A DNA stretch of 64,000 bases from Anoplopoma fimbria. Its lineage: Eukaryota; Chordata; Actinopteri; Perciformes; Anoplopomatidae. The DNA is taken from NCBI RefSeq assembly GCF_027596085.1, contig NC_072469.1, positions 12,979,914 through 13,043,913 on the forward strand, written 5' to 3'. The position numbers were made by a program, and so were the translations under genes. Shown piece after piece: positions 12,296-24,560 of the stretch; within the stretch, counting starts at the first letter, position 1, and each line of letters begins with the position of its first letter. The notes below the pieces were generated by a model. That model was not told the origin of the DNA and ran no database searches. It worked only from the letters and a program-made list of their open reading frames with translations.

Positions 12296-12985
12296 TATCA
12301 TAGACTATATATAAAGAATGACAACGGGTCTCCACACGGGTTCTCCCCGAGTTCCAATCGGACTCAATCGCGAGCACGACGACAGCCAGTTAGCGTAGGA
12401 GCTACCTAGTTGCTAAACTAAACTGCTGTTAGCACAATGCTGGCATGAATACATTTAGCATCAAATTAACACATTTTATTACACAGACTGGTGATACGTA
12501 ATATGGAAACATTATGTGTAAGTCTGCTGACACTGATATAAACACACTGTAGTCTTACAGCGCCGGATAACCGGCCAGCTCCCTGTCAGTGGTAATGTTA
12601 ACGTAGCTAGCAACACAGTTGGTGACTGTATGAACCATAGACTGTATAATACGTAGTCTATCTTTGAAACAGATATGGAAAGTAAAAGTTTAAATCTCCT
12701 ATTGATGTTCCTACTTTACGTAAATTTCGACAGCCTCCTACTCCGTGGCTTCTTTACTCGGAGCAGCTGTCAATCACAGCTTTCAATCATGACGTCACAC
12801 CCCTTTTATAGCATCAAATAACTGTTTAAACCAACCTTATCAGAAAAAATTTAACACTTGAACATTCATCAGCGCTATAGCTTTATGACCTATATACTGC
12901 AGCTAGCCACCAGGGGCCGATAAAGATGTATCTGCTTCACTTTCGGGGAGCTGTCATGTCGTCCATCTTTATATATACTGTGTTC
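12296..12985 (-). repeat. MITE-like interspersed repeat with related ends
   Basis: The left end reads CATAGACTATATATAAAGA. The right end, read on the minus strand, is CACAGTATATATAAAGATGG followed by ACGACATGACAGCTCCC and GCCCCTGGTGGCTAGCTGCA. A third related block, CATAGACTGTATAATACG, lies near 12637. These blocks belong to a repeat I recognise as common in fish ('CATAGACTGTATATAAAGATGGACGAC'). The copy may be composite. Boundaries are approximate. Confidence 0.5.
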
Positions 12986-15900
12986 AATATACATAAACCC
13001 TCAAAGACATATGGAGGGATCGTCAAAGGCTACCCAGCATGCATTTTAGGCAAAGGTCAGTATGTGATTGGAAAGTAAGGGTTGGAGATGGGCCTGTTGT
13101 CCTGGGCTGAGCTTTGTATGTGTGTGTCTACGTTTGTGAGTCCAGTGCCAGTCAAAACAGCTCGGGGTTACAGGCGTTCTTGTGGTTGTCGGTTTGGACT
13201 GAAGGCTGAACGTTGGCAGAACACAATGGTTTTTAACAGGCAGACAGGCAAACAAGGACAGGGGGTGAGGGATGCAGACAGATGAGGGCAGAAAGAGGGA
13301 GACAGGAAGGGGAGAATAGGGATGAGGACTATGTGTGTAAGTAAGGATGAAGGTTGGGAGTAAAAGATAGAAATGATCAGGGCAGCCAGATAAGGCGAGA
13401 GACAGAAACAAGGATAATACGTAGAATGAGGATGTATGTGAAGGAAGGAGTGATCAGAGTCTTGAAGGAGTAGGCAGAAGGTGTAGAAGAAAGTTACGAC
13501 GGGGTCAAAGTGGGTGAAGAAAGGGAAACAAAGGACGCAGGAATTGAGGGTAAACAGGAAAGTTGGAGTATAGATTTGGTATGGATACACACATCACCTC
13601 CTGACATCATGACAGGACGAGATCGAGGGCCGAAGGGTACAATGCTACTGTCAGCTGCATCTTGCTTTTTGCTCTGACAAACAAGAAACTCTGACAAGTT
13701 TGTTTTTTGCCTCACTTGAGGATTCAGTGGTGGTTTGGAGCAGATTAACTGATTTTCAATGAAGTAGAATGAATGCTACATCAATGCACACATGGATGTG
13801 TCTTTAAATTGCCATTAAATGAAAAAATCAACAATCAAACCCTACCTTCATCATAACCCTAACTTATTTAGTTCAAATTTCAATCTCAAACCAAACTGAG
13901 CTGTAATAACTGCAAAATTATGTTTTTTTGCCAATCTTCAAACAGCTTTTCCCCCAAAACTTGTTAAAAGAGGGTCTTACAAACAATCCTGTTCTCTTGG
14001 AGTTCTAATGATTTACTCCACAAAAGCACAAGTGCAAATGGTACTTTACACCTAGAGGAAGATTTTTTACATAAAATACTAAAAGAACAAGAGTTTAGTT
14101 TTCATCCAACGTTTTCCCACTGGAAAAAAAAAAAGAGTCATGCCAAGCTGGCATTGGAAAAGGCAAAGGTGGGGAGGCAAAAGTAAATCCCTCTCTGGCA
14201 GCCGATAGACAAAACTGTAAAACAAACAAATATAGATATCTCACCAAACTACACTACAAGAAAAAAAACACATTAACTAATATGTAATCAAAAATGATGT
14301 AGGAGTGATGAAATGGGACTCAATCTAGCAAATAAATACATCCTCTTCTTTAGAAAGTATTACTCCAGAAGTAGTTGACATTAAATCATGCCATTTTTAT
14401 AGAAAGAAAGAAGTAAATGTCATCCAAAGATCCCTGCTCTCTCATATATACACATTATTAAGTGTTTTTATATCATATCAACAGAGAAATAATCTCTATT
14501 CTTACCTGATAAACTGGAATCATCTCGTTGAGCCGAAAATATGAGTTTCATTCACAAATCGCTCTCACAATGTCGTGGCATCAACCCCCAATTTTCCCTT
14601 TTGTACCATTTGTACCATGTGTCTATTTTCATGCACACTGTCGGATTTTGCTTTCCAGCTTTCCATGTAGGACAAATAAGAGCTCCATTGTTGTTGTTTT
14701 GGCGGAGCACAGTGAACGGCGGGACTTTGCCCCAGGGATGTGGCATTTTTCATTACGGTGCACGCAGGTTTGGTATTTTGGTGACCCGCCGTGAGCTCCA
14801 ACTTCAAGGAAGTGTGAGCAGATGCGTAGCAGGGGGCGTGTCAGTAACAATCAGACAGCAGCCCTTGTTGTTTTGGGGCTAATCTGGGGTTTTTGGGTTG
14901 TTGTTTTATTCTTTTCATGGGATGCCTGTTTGAGCAGGTCTTCTTCAAAAGTTTGCTTAACATTTGGTGGATGATACAAAGTAGTGCATGCACATCTCAC
15001 TATTCTATCAGGTGTGAGGGCAAAACAAGCAATAACATAATAAAGAACGCTGAATCTCTGCTCTTTTTGGGAATTCAGTGTCCCGGCGTGAAGTAAAACC
15101 ATGAAAAAATTATAAAGTTTTTAGATTCAAAGGAAGGTATATACACATTTACAACGTGGCCATTGAACATTCTCAGCCGTGACAGGACACCTAGGATGGA
15201 GGTGACTGTAGTTCTGTTTCTGCTTCTTCCCTCCTTCAGTCAACCCATCAATCTCTCAAACAGCTCCGGACGACGCCTACATGTTTGGACACCATTAAAG
15301 GGAAGCCTGCCACCACAGTTGGAGAGCATGCCTCCACCAAAATCACCATACAGTCCCATCAGCTACAACCTGCTCCATTTCCCTAGCCCGTCCGTCCGTC
15401 CGTCCGTCTGTCCACTTCACAAAGCCCCGATCACACAGTCACTGTCACTTCAACACATCCCACCTGCACAGTCAGACAGTCACACAGACAGACAGGCGGC
15501 TGTGGACAGACGGGTAGTTAGGTGGACGTCCTGGCAGGTTGGTAGACATGCTCGAGGCGGGTGTACTGTCGCTGTCTCTGTGTCACATCTGTCCCTTTTT
15601 TCTTCTATCTTTGTCTGCTTGCCCCTTGAAGTCAAAATCTGACACCAGAGTCCCATGGGGAAAAACACACAGCCCACCAAGTGGATGACCTCACCCTGTC
15701 TGAGTGGTTGGCTGGCAAAGGCGCACAAACATACAGGCACAGGCGCACAACACAAAGTGTCTATAATCCCACTGGGCAACAGAAGTGCTGTGCCTAATAG
15801 ACCGGAGCAGTACGGCTGCACAATATATTGTTGCAGTATCAACATGGTGATTTGCTAAACAGTCACATCGCAGGAGGTGTGATGTCGGCAAATGAACTAA

Positions 15901-16145
15901 AGGCTACAATTTTTTTGCTGCTTGAAAACTTGCATGGTTCGCCACAACACTGGGATCCCGTTATGTTTGCCATGCTTTTCTGGGTGTCATCATCATTCAT
16001 ATCTATACAACCAATGTGTTTATGATTATATTGTTTACAAGAGCACAAGCTCTTCGTTTTGCTCTCAAAGTGTACTAGATTGATACATTTAACTTTAAAA
16101 TGTAACCACAACATGTGTTAAAATTCCTATATTTTTCTCATATTG

Positions 16146-16147
<2 letters not shown>

Positions 16148-16177
<30 letters not shown>
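16148..16177. repeat. (AT)n microsatellite
   Basis: About 15 AT units. It abuts a (CATT)n stretch and a truncated LINE-tail fragment. Confidence 0.95.
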
Positions 16178-16179
<2 letters not shown>

Positions 16180-16240
16180 TTTCATTCATTCATTCATAAT
16201 CCTTAACCGCTTATCCTGTTAAGGGTCGCGGTTGCAATAT
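16180..16240 (-). mobile_element. Truncated L2-type LINE 3' tail
   Basis: Holds (CATT)n followed by AATCCTTAACCGCTTATCC and GTTAAGGGTCGCGG. This matches the terminal part of the longer copy at 22021-22336 in the same orientation. Only the 3'-most ~60 bp are present, as expected for a severely 5'-truncated LINE insertion on the minus strand. Confidence 0.6.
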
Positions 16241-19200
16241 ATATATTGCAGGAAAGAATAAACTTCAATGCTTTTACCAATATGCATTCCCAAGCAGGTT
16301 ACTCATGAGCTGTGGTATATCTGAAACTGCCAGACAGCAAGTCAGCTAAAAAAGTGCCTTGAATACAGACCTTTTTTTTTGTACTTCACCTCTGAAAGTA
16401 CAAAGAGAGCAAGAGAGAGAGAGAAGGAGTGGTGAACTCAGGTGTGGAGAGAGCGAGAGAGACAGAGGGTAATCTTAGTAGGGGGTGTTGGAGGAATGGA
16501 TGATGGAGGGATTCAGAGTCTTTAGTGACGTCTATTTATAGCTCAACCGCATCTCCTTCGCAGCCCGTCACAACACCCCCATCCTCGCTCAACATCCATT
16601 GTTTCCTCCGTAGCCCCTCTCCCCATTAGTCGCCAAAGCAACTGCCTCCTGTTGCTATGACAACTGGTTCCTCATCAGCGTGCCGGTCTCCAGCCACGTG
16701 GGAGGTTGGGGGGAAAATGGTTCGAGGGGATGTTTGGTGGTGATGGAGGGGTGGGGGTATCGTCTGAGGAATCAGGGGCTGATGGAGAAAGGATGGGTGA
16801 TGGAATTGAAGGCTAACTGTGTGTGTGTGTGTGTGTGAGGAGGGGGAGGGTTATTAATAGGCTACATAATCTACTCTGCCTCTTGCCTCAGGTCAAGTGT
16901 GTGTTCCAGTCAGTGGTGCCTTTGTGTTAATTACAGTCATCAGGAAAGAAAGTAGTTCCTAGGAAACCAGTCTGGTGACAGAGAGAAGATTGATGGATGA
17001 AGACCGACATGTATTGGGCTAAATTTGACAGGACGATGGACAGATAAGAGTGGACACTGAAAAGCACACCAACATATATAGCACATACGCATGCAGACAA
17101 AGAGATGACGTTAACTCTCTAATGCGAGATTAATTGGTCAAGAAGAAGTTGAGGCCAAGAGGCCGAATAAAACGCTAATATAGCAAGGTTCGAGAGGAAC
17201 GAGAGTGAATCTGGGGCAGGCTATTCTGAGTGATCGTGGGAGGAGGGGCCAACTTTGAATGTTGTGTTTTCAATTTGGAACTGACAAAATGTACTTAAAG
17301 TATTAAAAGGTTGAAAAAGTACTGATATGACATTATAAGCTTGTTAAAACTGATGCATCAATGTGTCATAAGCATAAGCACTCTTGTAACTGGTTGGTTT
17401 GGAGTTTATTTGAACTACTTTATACAGTTAGGTGGTTCAGGCCAGTGGCTTCCAATCATGGGCACCTATTTAACAAAATAGTAGAGTTTTTTGTAGGTCT
17501 ATACTTCCTATCTAGCAAGCATGTGTGTAGGACTGGCCCACATTTCCTATCACGCCGTGCTGGACGGAGGAGTACTGTGTAAAGTTTGCTGTTTTATGTG
17601 GGAAATACAAATGTTATTTTTTAACTGATTTTAGGTTGCAATGTGTCTGTCCAGAACATAATGTTTGTGTGTTATTGTCATCTTTGTGCTGGTTTATGTT
17701 TTAGTAACTACTTATTCACTACAGTAGCATACAATTTGGACCCCCAAATTCCCAATTTAATATGGAGTGAAAGTGGTATAATCTTTAACAATGCAGTGTG
17801 TTTTATAAACTCATCATAGGGTGTTAAAATCTTTATTTGTATGGTAGTTAAAGCTGTCTGCTAACCACAAACCTAGTTGAGTAAGATGTGCACATTTCCC
17901 CTCTCAAATGTAGAAAAATTGAATTATAAAGTAGCATAAAATACTCAGGTTAAGTAAGACACTAAAAGTACACATAGGCAGCACTATTGTAAAAGGTTAA
18001 CTTCCCAAGAGAAGACCTCAACTTGAACTTTTAGCCAAAAGAATCTGACTGACAAAGGGTTTTGATTTCAAATCTTAGAAGTTAATTAGAAGAGATTTTA
18101 ATATCTGATGTTTGACATTAATGTCACAGGAATATGAAGTGTTGCTCAGATAATACTGTTCTCCCTTGGATGCCCATGAACGTTGAGCAGCCGGTCCACT
18201 CGGGAGCTGTTAATGTGTTATTTATTGTCATCATTTCAAATTTGCATAAATAGTGACTACTTGAGAGAGTAGAGGGTGCCTCATTCATTTTCATTAATTA
18301 ATGACATAATACCCATCGGCTCTACTATTCCCTATGAAGCAGCTGCCTTAGTTCATTATTCATAATGAATGAATCTGGCGCCCCTGGCCAAAATAGACAT
18401 CTCTACTCCACCCATGGCAGTCTCTTTCTCTGTCACAGACGCACAAAAAAACAAAAAGCTCTGCCTGTCCACCAACAGTCTTTCTACTCCTCCTCCCGTC
18501 ACCCTCATTATCCCAGAGGGCACGCATTCGGACAGTGGCACAGAGCGCTGGGCTCGGCTCCTAAAACTAAAAGCTAATTGGACGAGGAGCCATGCTGCGG
18601 AGGAAGAAATTTATCTACAGAATCAAGAACGACAAATGGGAAATGTGACATCCATACCTGATACCACTACTATCCTGGAGTTAATTATACCGGTAATTAA
18701 AAAAAAGAGAATTAACTATGTAGTTTTTGGTATTTAAGTGATGATTGAGGGCAGCTGGAAATTGGGCTAGTGCATAGTAATAAACAATCAGAAAATGATA
18801 TCCAGGTATTATAACATATCTAAGCCACCTGAGAAAAAACAAATATAACTCTTTATTATCTTTTTAACAGGAACTACATGGGAGATATTTTTTGTGTTAA
18901 GTTAGGCTTGGTCAATCACTTCTATTTTCAAATTGTCCAATCGTGGTGACCTGAGATGTCAGATCTTATTGACGGGGGCGTAGCTCAGTGTCTGCCGGAG
19001 CTTTTTGCAAGCCATACAGTTAAAGTTACACAATAAACATTTATAGAAGAGTGTGAACATTCGATTTAAAATATCTAAACTTTAAAAAAGAAAATCAATA
19101 TGAAAGCAATGTCTCCTCTATTCAAAAAATGGCTCCCTTTTTAAAGTCTGTTTGTCAGTGCCACAATATTATGTTCTGTTTAACATGTTTATCTTATCTC

Positions 19201-20229
19201 ACAACATGTTTTTATCTAACGAAATATTCTGCATCAATCCATATTTGTTGGCATTTAGCCTTCCAAAAACTATACTTGCAGCAACAGGCTCCAATCTGTA
19301 TTAATACAGCAGTCTACCAGCAATCTAACAGCATAAATAACATTTACATAATCACACTAACACCAACGCATATTTTACCCCATATAGGTTGATAACGTCA
19401 TATGACCAACATTCGAAGCTTCATTAAAAAACCTCAATCATGCCTCCAATGTAAACATAATGGCATTGAATACAAGCCTATCCATAATGTTAACTCCTCT
19501 TATGGAGCTCAGAGCAAAGTTTTTGTGTGCAGGCATATGGAGAATCAGATGCAAATTAACTTGTCACTCGTGCGGATTAAAGGGACTCGGCAGGCGTACA
19601 TGCCACTTGATCAGAAACCTCTCTGAATGCAATGTGGGACACAGATTCTACAGATTATTTTTTATAACATAGTACTTAGTTCTGAAAGTGAGTTGGTTAA
19701 AATCGATGTTGGATAAACCAATCGTCGCTGATCCTTTCAATCACCAACCGGCAGAAACCTTTGTTATGTTATTGTGCTTCAGCCCTGTGGTGTGTCAGAA
19801 GGGAGGGGGGGACTAGGTCACTGCTAACCTGCAGGTCCTGTTGTTTAGTGTTACTTTTCAAAGACAGTTCCCTGCTTGTGAAACAAAGTCAGCTCCATAT
19901 TAAGCCTCAGGTGGCATTTCAATTCCATTTTAAGGATTAGTCAACCTGTGTCACAGCCAGACACTCATCCGGCAGTCGCAGGTTGAAAAAAACAAAACCT
20001 GCAGCACCAGGCGCTCTACCATCACTCCACCCGGCTCGCTCTCCTGAAGGCTGCTGGAAGATTATTTTCATACCAGTGACAGCTCAGTCATGTCATCCCA
20101 TCTATCACCCTGCTCTTCTTTTTTAAAATACAGCTTTCAATTTTTACAGCAACCTGAAAATGGTGAAAGGGTCTCGAGACATCCAACTATAAAGCAAGGA
20201 ATCTCTGTTTGTTCTTTTCTGTGTCCTTT

Positions 20230-20335
20230 GCAACCTCAAAAAACATCCATCAGATCTACTTCACACTTGGTGAGTGTATTGCTGGGGACCCAAGGATGTG
20301 CAGTGTCAAATTTGGAAATGAGACATAATTAAAAG
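20230..20335 (+). repeat. Fish interspersed repeat fragment
   Basis: Contains CATCCATCAGATCTACTTCA, then CACTTGGTGAGTGTATTGCT and GGGGACCCAAGGATGTGCAG. A diverged second copy lies at about 42735-42840 (CTTCATCTGATCTCCTTCAC, TTTGGTGGGTGTATTTATGG). Recognised as a family repeated in fish genomes; class unknown. Confidence 0.5.
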
Positions 20336-22020
20336 GGCTTTTGCAGAGCCCTTTTGCTGCTGGATCCTGGATATACCAACGTTACCATGGAGCTCTTCCA
20401 TACTTCCCTGTCATCAACAAGCGATGAGCGATTCTCGTCAACACCTTAAGCAGCACTTCCGTGGGCCAAGAAATTGTTCCCCTCCGAACAGGCAGGCGTT
20501 TCCGAAAAACACACTCCGACTAGACAAAACTAAGAACCAAGCCATCCGCCCGAACGAAAATAGCCCTCAGTCCGAACGGCCCCTGAGCAGCCATGCCCCC
20601 TGAGCGGCCATGCTGAAAGCAGCCATTCCGTGAGCCAAGCAATCGACCTGTTCCAAAATGGCCAAGCTCTTCAAACGGCCACGTGCTCCGAACCGTCAGT
20701 TGCACACCGCCAACGGGCCACTGCAGTACTCTCAATATAATTTGACACATACATGGCAGCAATTTCAATTTCCAATGTAGAATGTCTGATTGTGTAGAAC
20801 TCAGCTCTGACTGTTCTTTGATGGCACTAAGTCCAACCATGTTTCATTCTTCTTCCTTCCCCCTCTCTCATCTTGGTACCCTGCTGCCTGTTGGTTTAAG
20901 ACATCTCCATATTTCACAGACTGGTATAGAAATGCACCAGCGCCTGTCTTGTTTACTTGTTTTGCATAATTAAGATGGTGGAGGCTTTGCTGCAACTGAC
21001 GGCCTCCCGCTGAGATATGTGATATGCAAAATCCCTTAACAGAAACCTAATACCACAAAAACCTAGACAGCAGCTGTGCCTCTTGTATCTGTTGCCACAT
21101 TTTGTTAAGCGACTGCCTATATTGCTCCATGAGATTTCTGCTTCTTTGTGTTCCGATTTGTTTCCTCAGACTTCCAATTGTAAAAGAAGAGACGGACCTC
21201 AGCAGCAACAGTCTTTACTGCATTATTGTCATGGCAACATCAAATAACAACATACAGTACCAGCTGCCTAAAGGTCATTCCTGCTGGTAGAAAAAGATGC
21301 ACACAAACACCATTTTACTCAACTTAAGTTTGAAGCACAACTTCCAAGTGGTTCACAAGCCAGTGGAGATTAAAGCAAGAACAAGGACACATAAAATCAA
21401 ATAAAAAGTTGTTAAAATGTTCAACGACTCAAGAAAGAAGAAAATCCAGGAGCAAGATAATTTACATAGAACTTGGTGAAAAGGTCCCCAGATGACGGGT
21501 AAGCATTTCCAGATACTAAAGCTTTGGAACTGTTAGATCGTTATAAACTGGAGAAGTTCTTAGTCCCCCAGGAATATTGTTTCCTAAAGGCAGTTTGTTC
21601 CTTTGATCATTAGACTCTAGTTGTAAGTAAACAGGGATGAAACAGTGTAAAGCAACGTTGTGTTTTTATATAACAGGACAAATTAATTGAAAAAAGAATG
21701 GGTCCAAGTATACAGTGAGATTTTGGAGATGACATACAACATTGTTCTGTAAAACTATAAATCAAAAACTACAATTCATTTTTTTCCCAATAAATGTTGC
21801 TGATGCCCTCTGGCCTTTTGAGGCTCTTGTTGGTAGATTGTTTTTTCTTCACCTCTGATACAGTCCCTTACTGCCTGTTCTTGCTAAAGAATCTTGGTCG
21901 GTGATTCTGTCAAACAATTACATTTTAGACACTGTGGACATCCTACTAGCAGGTAACAATGAGATACTGGGTGATGATATTAATTACTATGAAACGCTTG
22001 TAAAATAACTGTTATTTGTC

Positions 22021-22336
22021 CATCCATCCATCCATCTTCCGTAACCGCTTATCCAGTTAAGGGTCGCGGGGGTGCTGGAGCCGATCTCAGCTGTCAATGG
22101 GCGAAGGCAGGGTACACCCTGGACAGGTCACCAGTCTGTCGCAGGGCTGATATATGGAGACAGACAACCATTCACACTCACATCCACACTTACGGGCAAT
22201 TTAGAGTCTTCAATGAACCTTAGCTGCATGTCTTTGGACTGTGGGAGGAAGCCGGAGAACCCGGAGAGAACCCACACTGACACGGGGAGAACATGCAAAC
22301 TCCACACAGAAGGTTGTCTGGCCCGGGAATTTTGTG
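22021..22336 (-). mobile_element. L2-type (Maui-like) LINE 3' end
   Basis: Read on the minus strand this is the widespread fish sequence containing GTGGAGTTTGCATGTTCTCC, then TTCCTCCCACAGTCCAAAGA, CCTGTCCAGGGTGTACCCTG and GGATAAGCGGTTACGG. It ends in a (GATG)n tail, as expected for an L2-clade LINE 3' UTR inserted on the minus strand. The 5' part of the element, with reverse transcriptase and endonuclease, is absent, so it is a dead 5'-truncated copy. The family name is from memory of fish repeats and could be refined. Confidence 0.75.
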
Positions 22337-22839
22337 TCCATTTCATAGTTGTGTGTGTGTGTCTCTATCGACAGAATCCGTACCATCAGCAAGTGTGCTG
22401 TCAATGTAGCGTCTCATTAACTCCAGCATCTGTTGCTGTTCCTAGGGCAACATAAAGATCCTTAGTCTCTATGGCAACGCCCTCCTCCCTGTGCTTTTCC
22501 CCGCTCTTATCCCTCCCCAAAGGCACTTCACGCGTCTATCTGTCAACCACTGGAAACTTGAAAATAACGTTTTGACCTTTATCAACATTTTTGTCTAGAA
22601 TTTTAGTCTACAGCCGCCTTCATCTAGTTAAACTCAATAAGCAAATCTGTGTGTGACTGTTTCACAGTGAGGACATCAGGCTAAAGAAGTAAATTGACAA
22701 ATTAAGATGCTGTTAATAGCTTCATTATCACCTAGAGACTTTCATCATGAATTGCCTAAAGTGTTGTTGTGAGTGTGTTAGTGTCCCTCCAATCAGAGCT
22801 TTTTCGCTCTGATTGCTCCAATGGACCCTTCCTCTAGCT

Positions 22840-23896
22840 CAGACCTGGGCATTGTACGGCCTTCTGACCGGCCCGCGAAAGATTACATGATAATTAGAAA
22901 ATAAAACATATTTTCTAATTATCTTATGGGTGGACTAAAACCGCATTGCTTTTATTTTGAAGCCCATTTATTCTCACAGTGCACGCAATCGTGCACGTCA
23001 ACTGTGCACGTGAAATGCGTGTGATTGACAACCTGTCTACCTTCCTTGTCACCCCTGAAAAATGCGAACATGTCGGCTCATGCCAAAAAGAGGAAAGTGG
23101 ATGCCGAAAGCAGAACTTTCAAACAAATATGGACTACTAATGTTTCTTTACTGAAGTCAAGGGTAAACCTGTGTGTTTGGTTTGTGGGGAGCATGTCGCC
23201 TGTTTAAAGAGGACAGTCTGAAACGGCATTACGAGACGAAACATGCCGAGAAATACAAACACTTGACTGAAACGAGCGCGGACATCAACGGATTTACTAG
23301 CAAAGCTATATAACAAGTGAAATGGGACACTTGATCCTTTTCTTTTTTTCTGCACAGTAAAAAAAAGAACTGAAGAACAGTAAAATGTGGAAATATAACA
23401 AGTGAAATGGGACACTTTGCACAGTTCTGAAAACATTAAATGTTTAATATAGGCATGTAAAGTCAAAAAAGGCTACAAAACTGGGACACTTTTCTTTACA
23501 CAGTTACACAGTTCAGTGACATGTCTTGTTTATTTTGGCTACAAAGATGATGTGATGTCTTTAGAAAGCTAAGAAAATCCTTGTTTCAATAGTATATGAA
23601 ACTCAAAATGCCCTTTGTTATTAATGTGACTGAAAATGAGTCAAATGTTTCACATTTTGTTTATCATTTTGGAAATTCTATTTGAATAAATGATATTTTT
23701 GAAAGCTAACCTCACCTTTTATTTGCCAAATAATAACATACACTCTTACCAGCGGTCAAAACAATGCCATTTACTGCTTTTTATATAGAAATAAAATGTA
23801 TATTATGCATAATTGAGTTCGGCATTTTGGCCCGGCCCTCCAAAATATTTTCAGTTGCTCATTTGGCCCCCTGGGAAAAATAATTGCCCACCCCTG
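22840..23896 (+). mobile_element. Internally deleted hAT transposon with BED zinc-finger remnant
   Basis: A 1057-bp element with imperfect terminal inverted repeats (CAGACCTGGGCA at left; CAGGGGTGGGCA read inward from the right). It is flanked by a perfect 8-bp duplication CTCTAGCT (22832-22839 and 23897-23904), diagnostic of the hAT superfamily. Inside, at about 23060-23310, is a broken remnant of a transposase N-terminus. It has a basic KKRKVDAES stretch, a C-x2-C pair in KPVCLVCGEHV and, in another frame, an H-x4-H pair in SLKRHYETKHAEKY, which fits a BED zinc finger. At least one frameshift separates these pieces and the catalytic domain is missing, so it could move only in trans. A 15-bp hairpin (22889-22923) lies near the left end. 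Confidence 0.85.
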
Positions 23897-23979
23897 CTCT
23901 AGCTGCTGAGGCATGAAGGTCAAGCAGTGCTTTTAAAAGCTGTAAAAGCTTCCGGTGAAGCGTCCGTCATGTGAATTCC

Positions 23980-24560
23980 CTCTGTTATGCGGTGGTGGAA
24001 CAAAATATTGCTACTCCCGCCCTTAAATAATTATTGTTCACTTGTTTTCAATATCTGAAACACTAACGCTGTTGTTTTTTCAGTGCGCCCCTCTGTGATC
24101 TCTATAAACAGATATCAGCACAAGATTTTGGTACTGGAAGCGTTCTGGTCCTCCGCTTGTAGTCGGAGAACTGTTGACCAATCACGCTTGAGCAGGCTTT
24201 AGTCGCAAGCGGGTATTCAGTCAGTGTGGAGAGCAAAAGAGGCGGAGCATATTGGCTTAAATGCAACCTTGGAACCCATTGGCTAGCCTGTGACGACGAT
24301 TTGGCATTCTGTTAGCTAAAAAATAAACTGTTAACTGATTGTTAACTGAGTACTTGTGACACAAATCTCAACGTCAGTTGTGGCGTCTCAAGTTGCTAAC
24401 TGGACTGCAAACGACTGCAACGACTGTCGCAATGGAGAGGATATCTTGGCCCGGATACCCGTTGGCTACACCCGAACCTCAGAAACATTAACCGTTGTCC
24501 CCAGAAGCTGAATCGCAATCAGTCCAATAGCCAATGGGTTCCGGCTTTGGCCCTTCTGTA
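23980..24560 (+). repeat. Repeat-like intronic segment
   Basis: Compositionally distinct from its flanks, with blocks such as GTTGACCAATCACGCTTGAG, GTCGCAAGCGGGTATTCAGT and CCAATAGCCAATGGGTTCCG that resemble fish interspersed repeats. No second copy was found in this window and no terminal structure is clear, so the class and borders are uncertain. Confidence 0.3.

Noticed and set aside
16870..18000. Possible exon or gene in this intronic stretch
   Set aside because: Short AT-rich frames only, without splice-consistent structure or recognisable motifs.
22072..22455. Plus-strand frame of 127 codons
   Set aside because: Lies within the 3' UTR of a LINE copy on the opposite strand and its downstream flank; not a gene.
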